Assembly (NCBI GenBank): GCA_041663285.1
Contig: JBAZSP010000014.1
Span: 1 to 30,256 of the forward strand
Length of the DNA: 30,256 bases
Source: UBA1435 sp041663285
GTDB taxonomy: Bacteria; Patescibacteriota; Microgenomatia; UBA12405
Direction of reading: 5' to 3'
Part shown: positions 22,410-30,256 of the stretch, piece after piece
Numbering within the stretch: position 1 is the first letter of the stretch
Layout of the letters: the number at the start of each line of letters is the position of its first letter
Program-made: the position numbers and the translations under genes
The notes under the pieces: generated by a model
Databases searched by the model: none
Seen by the model: the letters and a program-made list of their open reading frames with translations, nothing else
Told to the model about the DNA's origin: nothing

Positions 22410-25040
22410 ATGTCTGATCAAACCACTAAACCAATTCCAAACGAAAATCGGATTTCCGCTATCGGCAAAGTCATTGACGTCGATATCGTTCCCGAGATGG
22501 AAAAATCCTATCTCGATTACGCCATGTCGGTCATCGTCGCTCGGGCCTTACCCGATGTCCGCGACGGCCTTAAGCCTGTTCACCGCCGGATAATTTACGC
22601 CATGGATAAGATGGGTTTAGGTGCTACCGGCAGAAACGTCAAATCGGCCGCAGTTGTTGGTGAAGTTCTCAAGTCTTTCCATCCTCACGGTGACGCCGCA
22701 GTTTATATGTCGCTGGTTCGCATGGCTCAGGATTTTTCCCTCCGTTACCCCCTGGTTTTTGGTCAGGGAAACTTCGGTTCTATCGACGGCGATCCTCCGG
22801 CCGCCATGAGGTACACCGAAGTTCGTATGAGCCGCTATACCCCGGAAATGGTCAAAGACATCGACAAAGAAACCGTCGACATGGTCCCAAATTATGACGC
22901 CACCACCCAGGAGCCAAACGTTCTGCCCACCCGGATTCCCAACCTGCTTCTCAATGGAGGTGACGGCATCGCCGTCGGCATGGCCACCCGGATTCCACCT
23001 CACAATCTCACCGAGCTTTGTCAGGCGTTGGATTTAATTCTCGATCAGGCCCACCTGGAGCCCAGTCCCGACACCAGCATTCCCCATCTACTTCCCAAAA
23101 ATCAATCGACCATAGATTCAGTCCTGGCGCCGGTCTATCAGCTCGAACACCAGCAATATCTTTTCGAAACCTCTACCACCATCGAACAATTAACCAAAAT
23201 TGTTTTAGGTCCGGATTTTCCCACCGCCGGTGAAATCTTTGGCAAAAAGGGGATTCTGGAAATGTACACCACCGGCCGGGGCAAATTTTCCGTCCGCGGC
23301 GTCTCCCGCATCGACGAAACTAAATCAGGTAAAGTTCGGATTATCATCACCGAGTTACCTTATCAGGTCAACAAAGCCGAATTTGTCAAAAAGATTGCTG
23401 ATCTGGTTCGTGACAAAAAAATTATCGGCATTTCCGACCTGCGCGACGAATCCGACCGCCACGGTATTCGGGTAGTTGCCGAAATCCGCAAAAACGGCAA
23501 GCCCAAATCCATCCTTAACAAGCTCTACAAATACACCCCGCTTCAAAGTTCCTATTCGGCGATCATGCTCTCTCTGGTTAACGGCGTTCCTCAAACTTTA
23601 AATTTACGGCAAATGCTTCTCCTTTTCCTCCGGCACCGCGAGCAGGTTGTTCGCCGCCGGTCCATCTTCGACCTCAAAACCGCTTATCTTCGTCACCACA
23701 TCCTTGAAGGCTTCAAAAAGGCTCTCGACCTTATCGACGAAGTTATCAAAACCATCCGCAGTACCAAAGTCGACGAAGATCCCAAGTCCAAGTTAATGAC
23801 CAAATTCGGATTTACTGATCTTCAGGCCCAGGCCATTCTCGATCTCCAGCTTCGCCGCTTATCCGGCCTGGAAAGGCAAAAAATCGACGAAGAGTACAAC
23901 CAGGTTACCGAGCTCATCAACAAGCTCACCGCCATTGTCACCAATTCCGAATCCATGATCAAGATCCTCAAAACCGAAAACAAAGAAATCCTCGACAAGT
24001 ATCAGGACAACCGTCGGACCAAAATTCATTCCCGCGATTTGGAAGAAATCAGCGAGGAAGACTTAACCCCCAATGAAGCCGTTTTAGTCACTATCACCAA
24101 AACCGGTTATATCAAACGTGTCCCCAAAGAAACCTACCGCAGTCAAAAACGGGGCGGTATCGGTGTTGTCGGCATGGCCACCAAAGCCGAAGATGAAGTC
24201 GAAAGTATGCTGTCCGTCAACACCCACGATGACCTTCTGTATTTCACCAACAAAGGCCGGGTGTTCAAAACCAAAGTCTGGGATGTCCCCGAGAGCAACC
24301 GCCAAGCCAAAGGCCAAGCCCTCATAAATTTGATCAATATAATCCAGGGCGAAACCATCCAGGCGGTATTACCCCTTTCGAAAGATCCGGATTTTAAATT
24401 TATCGTCCTCGCTACCAAAAATGGCGTCGTCAAAAAAACCGCCATCGACCGCTTTGGCAATATCCGCCAAAACGGTCTAACCGCCATCAAGCTCGACCCC
24501 GGTGATCAGCTTATTTGGGCCAAAGTCACCACTGGCACCAATCACATATTTTTGGTCACCTACAAAGGCAAGTGCATCCGATTTAACGAAAGCGACATCC
24601 GGCCAATGGGTCGACATACCCGCGGTGTCCGGGGCATACTTCTCAAAGAAAACGACTACCTTGTTAGCATGGGTGTTGTCAGCCCCTCCAAAGAGAAAAA
24701 CGAATTCCGTCACCTTTTGGTAGTAACCGAAAACGGCGTTGGCAAACGGTCCGACGTCTATGTTTACCCGGTCCAAAAAAGAGGCGGTATCGGCATCAAA
24801 GTTTCCAATCTTGGTCCCAAAACCGGCTTTGTTGCAGTCGCCCAGGTGGTCAACCAAAATGACGATCAAATATTCCTGGTATCCAAGAAAGCAGTTACTC
24901 TAAAAATTCCCATCAAGAACATTCCGGTTCTTAGCCGCAATACCAAGGGTGTAATCCTCATGCGATTCAAGTCTACCGACGATAAGGTCAACGCTCTGAC
25001 CGTCATCCAGAAGCTACCAATTGACCTCTTACCTCAATAA
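22410..25040 (+). CDS. gyrA: DNA gyrase subunit A
   Basis: 876 aa. Breakage-reunion domain with catalytic Tyr135 in AAMRYTE, preceded by the resistance-determining region KSAAVVGEVLKSFHPHGDAAVYM. The six-bladed C-terminal domain contains a GyrA-box, SQKRGGIG, with a similar VQKRGGIG later, which favours gyrase over topoisomerase IV. The residues matching E. coli Ser83 and Asp87 are Ala and Met. Coiled-coil arm at ~430-500. Follows gyrB by 7 bp with no Shine-Dalgarno sequence. Confidence 0.97.
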   Translation: MSDQTTKPIPNENRISAIGKVIDVDIVPEMEKSYLDYAMSVIVARALPDVRDGLKPVHRRIIYAMDKMGLGATGRNVKSAAVVGEVLKSFHPHGDAAVYMSLVRMAQDFSLRYPLVFGQGNFGSIDGDPPAAMRYTEVRMSRYTPEMVKDIDKETVDMVPNYDATTQEPNVLPTRIPNLLLNGGDGIAVGMATRIPPHNLTELCQALDLILDQAHLEPSPDTSIPHLLPKNQSTIDSVLAPVYQLEHQQYLFETSTTIEQLTKIVLGPDFPTAGEIFGKKGILEMYTTGRGKFSVRGVSRIDETKSGKVRIIITELPYQVNKAEFVKKIADLVRDKKIIGISDLRDESDRHGIRVVAEIRKNGKPKSILNKLYKYTPLQSSYSAIMLSLVNGVPQTLNLRQMLLLFLRHREQVVRRRSIFDLKTAYLRHHILEGFKKALDLIDEVIKTIRSTKVDEDPKSKLMTKFGFTDLQAQAILDLQLRRLSGLERQKIDEEYNQVTELINKLTAIVTNSESMIKILKTENKEILDKYQDNRRTKIHSRDLEEISEEDLTPNEAVLVTITKTGYIKRVPKETYRSQKRGGIGVVGMATKAEDEVESMLSVNTHDDLLYFTNKGRVFKTKVWDVPESNRQAKGQALINLINIIQGETIQAVLPLSKDPDFKFIVLATKNGVVKKTAIDRFGNIRQNGLTAIKLDPGDQLIWAKVTTGTNHIFLVTYKGKCIRFNESDIRPMGRHTRGVRGILLKENDYLVSMGVVSPSKEKNEFRHLLVVTENGVGKRSDVYVYPVQKRGGIGIKVSNLGPKTGFVAVAQVVNQNDDQIFLVSKKAVTLKIPIKNIPVLSRNTKGVILMRFKSTDDKVNALTVIQKLPIDLLPQ

Positions 25041-25367
25041 GGCTATAGGTCTATTTTTCTTATCCGTTTCCAACCTCCGGGTCATGTTTTTATCTTTTCT
25101 CATTTATGCCGCCTAAAATAAGCTTGACTCAAATTCCTCTCCAAGCCAAAAGAGGGTAGGGGAGTACTACTATTATAGGCCTTTCTCATTTTGGTCACCC
25201 GGTTTAGCAGTCTATTTACTACCTGCTAACTCCATAGTCAATTTTTATATACCGTATCTATAGGGTTAATCTATCGCTTTGCAAGCTAAGTCTTTCAAGA
25301 CTATTACCCAACTCTTATCCCTTTCTAAACCGGCTCCACTATAGGATGTAACTGATGTGTAAATAAG
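25041..25367. other. Intergenic region between convergent gyrA and xer genes
   Basis: No gene seen. About 25133-25162 has CCTCTCC...AAGAGGGTAGGGGAG, of the same REP-like family as the insertion in ligA. AGTCTT-TC-AAGACT (25289-25302) is a small hairpin. TACCGTATCTATAGGG (25250-25265) nearly repeats a sequence upstream of xer. No strong terminator with a T-run was found. Confidence 0.5.
25133..25162 (+). repeat. REP-like G-run palindrome
   Basis: CTCTCC and GGGGAG arms around AAGAGGGTA; the core AAGRGGGTRGGGGAG is shared with 4057-4073 in ligA. Marks a dispersed repeat family found both between and inside genes. Confidence 0.45.
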
Positions 25368-26300
25368 CTACTTATTACCGCTATGAAACTTTTCATGTAC
25401 TTCCCTCAATCTGGCATCGGTTACGTGGGTATAAATCTGGGTGGTGGCAATGTTTTTGTGGCCCAATATTTCCTGGACAGACCTTAAGTCAGCTCCACCT
25501 CTTAGTAAGTCCGTCGCCATTGAGTGCCTTAACGTGTGGGGCGAGGCCAGTACCGGCAGGTTAGCCTTCCTCACATATTTGGCCACCATTCTCTGGACCG
25601 ATCTGGCCGACAGCCTGGCCTTGGCCTCTTCCACCACCAGTTCTTTTCTTTTGGCGTAATTTACAAACAACGCCCTAAAATGGTCCGTTCTGGCTTTAAG
25701 GTAACGGTCCAAAAATGAAGCCGCACGCTTGGAAATAAAAACTACCCGCGATCTGCCACCCTTACCAATAACCCCAAACTCCCGGGTATTAATATTGATT
25801 TGATCCCGGTTTAAAGCCATCAATTCCGACACCCTCAAACCGGTAGAAAACAAAAGCTCCAGAATTGCCTTGTCTCGCAATCCTACCTTGGTCGATAAAA
25901 TCGGCTGGTTTAAAAGTCTTTCTATTTGGCTCCCGTCTAAAAATTTGAGCGAATGGTCTTTGTTTTTCGGTACCTCCAATTTCTCCGGCGATAAAACTTT
26001 CATATCGTTTTTTGTCAGCCATTTCAGAAGTGATCTCAAGGCAATAACGTAATACCCTTGGGTTACTGTCTTCATCCCGCCCGTTACCCCTTTCCGCCGT
26101 GACAAAAATAGTCTGAAGTTTCTTATGCTTTCCGTGTTTAAGTCATCAACTGTCAAAGCCTTATTTTCTTTGTTATCCAAAAACTCAATCAGGCTGGTTA
26201 AGTAGTGACGGTAGTTTCTGATTGTTAACTTAGAGCAGTTCCTTTCAATTTCCAGGTACTCCAAAAACCGGTCAACCACATATCTTAAGTCATTGTTCAT
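25368..26300 (-). CDS. XerC/XerD-type tyrosine recombinase
   Basis: 310 aa. N-terminal SAM-like core-binding domain (1-105), C-terminal catalytic domain with the full set Arg156 (STGLRVSE), Lys180 (GKGGRSR), His255 and Arg258 (SPHTLRHSMA), His281 (LGHKN) and nucleophile Tyr290 (TTQIYTHV). Length and motifs match the housekeeping Xer that resolves chromosome dimers at dif, though CPR genomes often carry only one such gene and an integrase role cannot be excluded. TAAGAT 7 nt before the ATG. Flanked by 16-bp near-repeats. No dif site was identified. Confidence 0.93.
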   Translation of the reverse strand: MNNDLRYVVDRFLEYLEIERNCSKLTIRNYRHYLTSLIEFLDNKENKALTVDDLNTESIRNFRLFLSRRKGVTGGMKTVTQGYYVIALRSLLKWLTKNDMKVLSPEKLEVPKNKDHSLKFLDGSQIERLLNQPILSTKVGLRDKAILELLFSTGLRVSELMALNRDQININTREFGVIGKGGRSRVVFISKRAASFLDRYLKARTDHFRALFVNYAKRKELVVEEAKARLSARSVQRMVAKYVRKANLPVLASPHTLRHSMATDLLRGGADLRSVQEILGHKNIATTQIYTHVTDARLREVHEKFHSGNK

Positions 26301-26307
26301 TTCATTT

Positions 26308-26313
26308 ATCTTA
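26308..26313 (-). promoter_or_regulatory. -10 TAAGAT before the xer gene
   Basis: Minus-strand TAAGAT ends 7 nt before ATG 26300. Confidence 0.4.
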
Positions 26314-26854
26314 TCATTCCTATAAAAGAGTCGGCCTTATATCAACCTTAAGCCTGGTGGCCTCTGGTGAAGTCATATTTACATTATCGTATCTTTAGGG
26401 CTTTTTTACATCTCTCTCCGCTATTTTAGGCTGGGGGAGTCAAGTCTCAATTTACAAGCTAAAAAAAAGCCTGGTATCGACCCGGCAGGAAACAGATAAA
26501 CCTGACCTTTTTAAAAGTTTTTTTATTTTCTTTTTATTACTTCCCAAATTAGAAACTAAAAATTAATATATAGAAATTTGTTTTTCGGCCCCTCCCCTAG
26601 CTCTATGACTTACAATAGGTCGTAAAAGATACATTGTGCGTCCCTATGAATTTTGGTTATCCAAAAGCAGGGAACAAAAGAACTAATAAGTTATCCTCCC
26701 GTCTTCGTCCTAAATTAATCAAATCAATTTTCATCATGTAGTAATAAATTCTCTCCTTCCCTGTGTCTTACCAGCACTCTTACCTTCTTCTTGCCATCCT
26801 CCTAGCTTATCCACCGAGACTATATCACTGTATATCACTTGATTTTAGACCATC

Positions 26855-26886
26855 TATCCTATAATTATCATGAAAATTATAGGATA
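26855..26886. repeat. 12-bp perfect inverted repeat, 8-nt loop
   Basis: TATCCTATAATT (26855-26866), loop ATCATGAA, AATTATAGGATA (26875-26886). Both arms contain TATAAT on their own reading strand, so it could be an operator or a divergent -10 pair. No T-run follows, so a terminator is unlikely. Confidence 0.75.
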
Positions 26887-27063
26887 TGTCGTGAAAACCC
26901 CTCTCCCCTTCCCTGCCGCTACCTCTGTAAAAATTTAACGATAATACCGTAATATTTAATATATTAATCACAAATTACAGCTTCCCCCGAAGCTATTTCG
27001 GTTTCTTTTCTACCGGGCCGTTACGGCCAGACCAGCCAATACCCTCTGCGGCCTACTCCCCTG

Positions 27064-27876
27064 CTACCAGCGGGTAACCGAAATTATTCCGATTAGGATT
27101 GCCACTCCAATCCATATATACATAATCCAGGTCCGTTTAAATAATCTTTCCCTAATTTCCGCCTGGATTAACCCGGAAAGCACATAAACTCCCGAAACCA
27201 GATAAATAGATCCCTTAAAAATACCGACCGGCCAAAAAGAAAAAACCAAAGCAATCTGGCTTAAAAGCCACGCCGGTATAAATACGTATACCGATTTATC
27301 CTTCCCTACCCCGTCATCAGGTAGCTCTATCGTCATTGCCCAAAACTGATAAAAAAATATCAAAAACGATAATACAAAAACTACCAACATATTTCCCCAA
27401 TAAGGAAAATTAAATGACAGCAAAGTGTCAAACATAAAAAAGGCCGCCAGTAGCAGCACCATCAGACTGACCGTATAGGCTGCCCGATAAAGCGGTACTG
27501 TCTTGTAGCCAATCGCCACCAAAAAAACGTTTTCCACCAAAAACAAAATATAAAAAATCACTCCAAAAAACACCGATGCCGACACCATTCCCAGTACCGA
27601 CAACGGCAATAAGGCAATAAACATCCCAAACCCCACAAAAAAACACGAAGGCAAAATAACCGACATTAACCTGATATAAAGACTTTTATCAAAAATAATC
27701 CCCAGGCCAAACCAAAAACAAAACATGGTTAACACCGTTCCCACCATCAGCCCGAAATATCTGACCTCATATGGCAGCGAAATGAAAAAATAAAATCCAA
27801 CCGCCGCCAAAACCGAAGAGATAATATACTTTATCTTTTTAGGCATCAGCTTTAAAATCCATTCCGGAATAAACAT
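27064..27876 (-). CDS. Polytopic membrane protein, 270 aa
   Basis: Function unknown. About eight transmembrane helices (for example ~18-32, ~38-60, ~70-90, ~97-118, ~130-150, ~158-178, ~200-222, ~248-265) with short loops. The start at 27876 has GAGGT 5 nt upstream, a clear Shine-Dalgarno site inside the yebC 3' end, and gives a 38-bp overlap. A second Met at 27846 would give an 8-bp overlap and is possible. Last gene of the lspA-rluA-yebC operon. Confidence 0.8.
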   Translation of the reverse strand: MFIPEWILKLMPKKIKYIISSVLAAVGFYFFISLPYEVRYFGLMVGTVLTMFCFWFGLGIIFDKSLYIRLMSVILPSCFFVGFGMFIALLPLSVLGMVSASVFFGVIFYILFLVENVFLVAIGYKTVPLYRAAYTVSLMVLLLAAFFMFDTLLSFNFPYWGNMLVVFVLSFLIFFYQFWAMTIELPDDGVGKDKSVYVFIPAWLLSQIALVFSFWPVGIFKGSIYLVSGVYVLSGLIQAEIRERLFKRTWIMYIWIGVAILIGIISVTRW

Positions 27877-28552
27877 TCGTTACCTCGTCCAGATCTTCCA
27901 GGCTTTCAATCAAGTCCAATACCGAAGCTACTTCGTCCTCATTTTTTAGCCACACCGGCGATTTTGCTTTCATTACCACCTCTGCTCTCTTAACCGCCAG
28001 CCCCATAGCTTCCATTTTTTGACTAAATTTATTAACTTCTTCCGGCATTACCCAAATCAGGTTATCTTCTATGTCCACTGCTCCGGCATCAATAACCTCC
28101 AACTCTTTCTCCGGGTAACCTTTTTCCAGTTCCACTTCTCCCCTCCGGTCAAACAAAAACCTTACCGAGCCTTCTTCCCCCAAATTCCCCTGGTGATTTT
28201 TAAAAATCGACCTGACTTCTGCAATTGTCCTGTTCTTATTGTCAGATTCCGCTTCCACTATAATCGGCACTCCCAAAGGTCCGTACCCCTCAAATACATA
28301 ATTGGCTAAATGCGCCTTTCTCTGTTCAAAAGCCTCCAACAAACCGCTGATTTTTTCCTTGGGCATATTTACTTCCCTGGCCTTATCAATTGCCATTTTT
28401 AGGTGGTGATTGGTTTCCGGATTAGTATTGCCGCCACCCACCCTGACTGCCGTCAAAATGTCTTTTGCCTTCTTGGTAAATGCTTCGCTTCTTTTTTTAT
28501 CCTGGGCTCCTTTTCTATTTTTTATATTCGCCCATTTAGAATGTCCCGACAT
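27839..28552 (-). CDS. yebC: YebC/PmpR-TACO1 family protein
   Basis: 237 aa, full family length. It starts MSGHSKWANIKNRKGAQDKKR, the family hallmark, followed by AIDKAREVNMPKEKI, YEGYGP-type (FEGYGPLGVPIIVE), and GNLGEEGSVRFLFDRRG. The family was long annotated as transcriptional regulators; recent work supports a role in translation, easing ribosome stalling at proline stretches. 8 bp downstream of the LytR_C-like gene and overlapping the membrane-protein gene. No Shine-Dalgarno site; TAAAAT lies 21 nt before the ATG. Confidence 0.96.
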   Translation of the reverse strand: MSGHSKWANIKNRKGAQDKKRSEAFTKKAKDILTAVRVGGGNTNPETNHHLKMAIDKAREVNMPKEKISGLLEAFEQRKAHLANYVFEGYGPLGVPIIVEAESDNKNRTIAEVRSIFKNHQGNLGEEGSVRFLFDRRGEVELEKGYPEKELEVIDAGAVDIEDNLIWVMPEEVNKFSQKMEAMGLAVKRAEVVMKAKSPVWLKNEDEVASVLDLIESLEDLDEVTNVYSGMDFKADA

Positions 28553-28560
28553 AAATTTGT

Positions 28561-29421
28561 TTAATTATTTTCAATTTTATCTGGTTCTAATATGTTGTCG
28601 TAGCTGGAATATTTTAACATTTCCCCCACAGCCTCTCCCCAATATACTTCCACCTCATCGTCGGGCAAACCCTCGTCAGGTTTTACTGCACACTCCCACC
28701 AGCTGATAATCTTACCCAAATCGCCGTTTTCTTTCGTCTTACTATTTACCACCACCTGACAATTATTAGATTTTTCATCAAAGTTTTCTACCGACATCAC
28801 AAAGTAGCCCGCCCATTCCATTCTTCTACCCAAAAATGCCGCCAGCCCTTTTTGTTGGCTGGTATTGTAAAGTCTAAACTTTAAGTTACCACCCAATATC
28901 TGGCTATCGGCCAAATCTCTCGGCGCAACTTCATCCAGTAATTCGCTGGCCAAATTACTATTTTCTCCCGCTACATCTTCATCCTTAAAAATTAGATTCG
29001 GCTCCATCAGTTTATACTTTAAATATCCAAGCCAGCCCAGCTGGCGCCCCAAGATTGATCGGCTCTGCCACCTATCCAAGGCTCCGAATTCAAATTCATC
29101 CGGCCAAAATCCAAAATTGTAAAAAAATATTTCTTCCACCAATCGGTAATTTTTCTCCTGCAAAAATATTTTTTCAATTTTCGCCGCTTCATACCAGCCC
29201 ATCCCTCCCGGAACCCAGACCCTTGTCTTCCCGTCTATCCTAACTGTATTAACCATCCTCCTGGTCGGACTAATGGCAATCAGCCCCAGCCCATCCTGGC
29301 TAATCATGGCCAATCGGTAATCCCTCCTCCCATCCCATTTCGACCGGCTTTGCCAATAAACCATGCCCGCCACCATTGCTACTAAAATAATCACCGCTGT
29401 AATAATTTTAAATTTTTTCAT
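28561..29421 (-). CDS. Membrane-anchored protein with degenerate LCP-like and LytR_C-like domains
   Basis: 286 aa. N-terminal transmembrane anchor (residues 5-23) after MKKFK, the rest extracytoplasmic. Residues ~40-150 weakly recall an LCP phosphotransferase domain (RLAMISQDGLGLIAISP, TRVWVPGGMGWYEAAKIEKI) but lack the catalytic Arg/Asp pattern I would expect. Residues ~180-270 (LKFRLYNTSQQKGLAAFLGRRMEWAGYFVMSVENF) fit the LytR_C fold. It may bind cell-wall glycopolymers without catalysis. GGAGG lies just before the ATG; overlaps rluA-type gene by 14 bp. Confidence 0.6.
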   Translation of the reverse strand: MKKFKIITAVIILVAMVAGMVYWQSRSKWDGRRDYRLAMISQDGLGLIAISPTRRMVNTVRIDGKTRVWVPGGMGWYEAAKIEKIFLQEKNYRLVEEIFFYNFGFWPDEFEFGALDRWQSRSILGRQLGWLGYLKYKLMEPNLIFKDEDVAGENSNLASELLDEVAPRDLADSQILGGNLKFRLYNTSQQKGLAAFLGRRMEWAGYFVMSVENFDEKSNNCQVVVNSKTKENGDLGKIISWWECAVKPDEGLPDDEVEVYWGEAVGEMLKYSSYDNILEPDKIENN

Positions 29422-30079
29422 AACCCTCCATCTCTCTTTTCAATTCATCATCCAGATCAATCTGCTGCTCCAGAAATTCGGAAGTACCCGGCCTTTTGAT
29501 CCGAATTTTATAGGCCTCCAAAAATAACCGGTCCAATCCTCCCGGTCCCCGTCGGCCGTACACCCTATCCCCCACTATCGGCCATCCTAAATAACTCAAA
29601 TGCACCCTTATTTGGTGGGTTCTTCCGGTCAACAACCTCACTTCGAGCATCGAATAGATTTTCCCGTTTCGGCGGAACTTGTCGATCCGCCAAAACCTGG
29701 TAATAGCGTTCTTGCCATCCTCTCTGACCCCGTATTTGGCAAATCCAAATCGGTGTCTACCAATCGGCATGTTTACTTCACCCTCAAAAGGTACCTCTCC
29801 TTCTACCAACGCCCAATATTTTTTTTCCACCAGCCGATTCTTAAATTGCTTTTTAAAAAACTCGAGGGCCTTTTCTGTCTTAGCCACTACCACCAATCCG
29901 GAAGTTGCCAGATCCAGTCGATGAGCTATTCCCGCCCGCCCAAGATCATTACTCCTCTGCTCCATCACCCAATCCTCTAACGAGTTTACTTTGGCATTTT
30001 CTCTGGTAGTAGTTATGCCTGCCGGTTTATAAAGCACCAATATTTGGTCGTCTTCGTAAACTATCCTTACTTTTTCCAT
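29408..30079 (-). CDS. RluA-family pseudouridine synthase
   Basis: 223 aa, a catalytic domain without the N-terminal S4 domain. Catalytic Asp56 in AHRLDLATSGLVVVAKT, KYWALVEG and RLLTGRTHQIRVHLSYLGWPIVGD motifs are intact. Isomerises specific uridines in 23S rRNA or tRNA. Its start overlaps the lspA end by 13 bp (ATGGAAAAAGTAA read in two frames); the lspA-rluA order is the classical one in many bacteria. Confidence 0.94.
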   Translation of the reverse strand: MEKVRIVYEDDQILVLYKPAGITTTRENAKVNSLEDWVMEQRSNDLGRAGIAHRLDLATSGLVVVAKTEKALEFFKKQFKNRLVEKKYWALVEGEVPFEGEVNMPIGRHRFGFAKYGVREDGKNAITRFWRIDKFRRNGKIYSMLEVRLLTGRTHQIRVHLSYLGWPIVGDRVYGRRGPGGLDRLFLEAYKIRIKRPGTSEFLEQQIDLDDELKREMEGYEKI

Positions 30080-30256
30080 AGTTTTATTATCAGGCTGACC
30101 ATGCCGGCCACAATAAAATAATCCATTAGGTTATTATAGATGCCGCTACTGCCAATCGGCCAGTAATCGCGCACAAACCCAAACCTCATCCGATCAATTA
30201 AGTTTCCCCAACCCCCAAGCACTATTAGCCCCCACCCCCAATCCCGGCCGCTTCTT
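30067..30256 (-). CDS. lspA: Signal peptidase II (lipoprotein signal peptidase), 5'-truncated by window edge
   Basis: The minus-strand frame from the window end to TAA 30067-30069 gives ~62 residues. LGGWGNLIDRMRFGFVRDYWP carries the GNxxDR motif with a catalytic Asp, and NNLMDYFIVAG supplies the second catalytic Asp (usually NxAD). The final hydrophobic helix ends IIKLWKK. The enzyme cleaves lipoprotein signal peptides in the membrane. The first ~100 residues lie outside the window. First visible gene of the lspA-rluA-yebC operon. Confidence 0.93.
   Translation of the reverse strand, partial: RSGRDWGWGLIVLGGWGNLIDRMRFGFVRDYWPIGSSGIYNNLMDYFIVAGMVSLIIKLWKK

Larger units (their letters stand above)
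26301..27063. other. Long intergenic region (763 bp)
   Basis: No gene of normal size. Contents seen: a -10 for xer (26308-26313, minus); a near-repeat of the 25250 sequence (26385-26400); GGCTGGGGGAGTCAAG (26432), resembling a word in the TrmH insertion; an AT-rich stretch (26510-26585); three TTATCC words on the plus strand; and a strong inverted repeat (26855-26886) containing TATAAT 4 nt before an ATG that opens a 22-codon frame (26870-26938). It could host a small RNA or peptide; nothing is proven. Confidence 0.5.

Noticed and set aside
25041..25368. Switch from plus-strand to minus-strand genes, suggesting a replication terminus
   Set aside because: C excess on the plus strand continues on both sides, and no dif-like sequence was found.
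26461..26530. Riboswitch or terminator around CAGG...CCTG followed by T-rich sequence
   Set aside because: The stem is only 4 bp and no gene ends or begins in the right orientation nearby.
26640..26820. Three TTATCC words on the plus strand plus an AT-rich stretch, suggesting an oriC with DnaA boxes
   Set aside because: None matches the full DnaA box, all are on one strand, no dnaA or dnaN is nearby, and the strand bias does not change sign here.

Overview
The window looks like a contig from an ultra-small Patescibacteria/CPR bacterium, probably of the Microgenomates (OP11) type. This is inferred, not proven, from compact genes, a short TrmH/SpoU methylase of the CPR style, an SNase with a Cys/His tail, a MacAB exporter with no outer-membrane partner, and many short proteins without recognisable families. 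The standard code fits: genes end at TGA directly against their neighbours. C exceeds G on the plus strand inside genes of both orientations, so the minus strand is probably the leading strand throughout.

Layout. 1-726: 3' part of a Fic gene. 727-3464: an unusual accessory interval in which the tail of fic and the head of ligA recur as fragments around minus-strand orphan genes. 3465-5540: ligA, interrupted by in-frame palindromic insertions. 5530-6110: two small Cys-rich minus-strand genes. 6165-7866: a phosphoribosyltransferase-like gene, pth and tRNA-Ala(CGC). 7869-10802: SNase, a membrane protein and a secreted PHP-type protein. 10811-12457: a 548-residue minus-strand orphan. 12561-16952: a small conserved gene, a MacA/MacB-like export operon, and a membrane-protein/HEPN pair. 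16933-20315: a KamA-family radical SAM enzyme, a ferredoxin, a DsbA/GILT-like thioredoxin-fold protein, and a TrmH methylase with an in-frame N-terminal insertion. 20465-25040: gyrB-gyrA. 25368-26300: a XerC/D-type recombinase. 27064-30256: a minus-strand operon lspA-rluA-LytR_C protein-yebC-membrane protein.

Two general signals stand out. First, many operon-leading genes have a -10 hexamer (TANNNT) ending only 5-7 nt before the start codon, which predicts leaderless mRNAs. Second, the fic-ligA interval reads as three consecutive units of the form [fic tail]-[minus-strand cargo]-[ligA promoter and head]. The first two units end in ligA heads truncated after about 30 codons and joined to a new fic tail; the third leads into the intact ligA. 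This is the junction pattern expected from repeated tandem duplication or serial single-crossover capture of alternative alleles of a hypervariable cargo locus, and it is the best candidate here for something not yet described.
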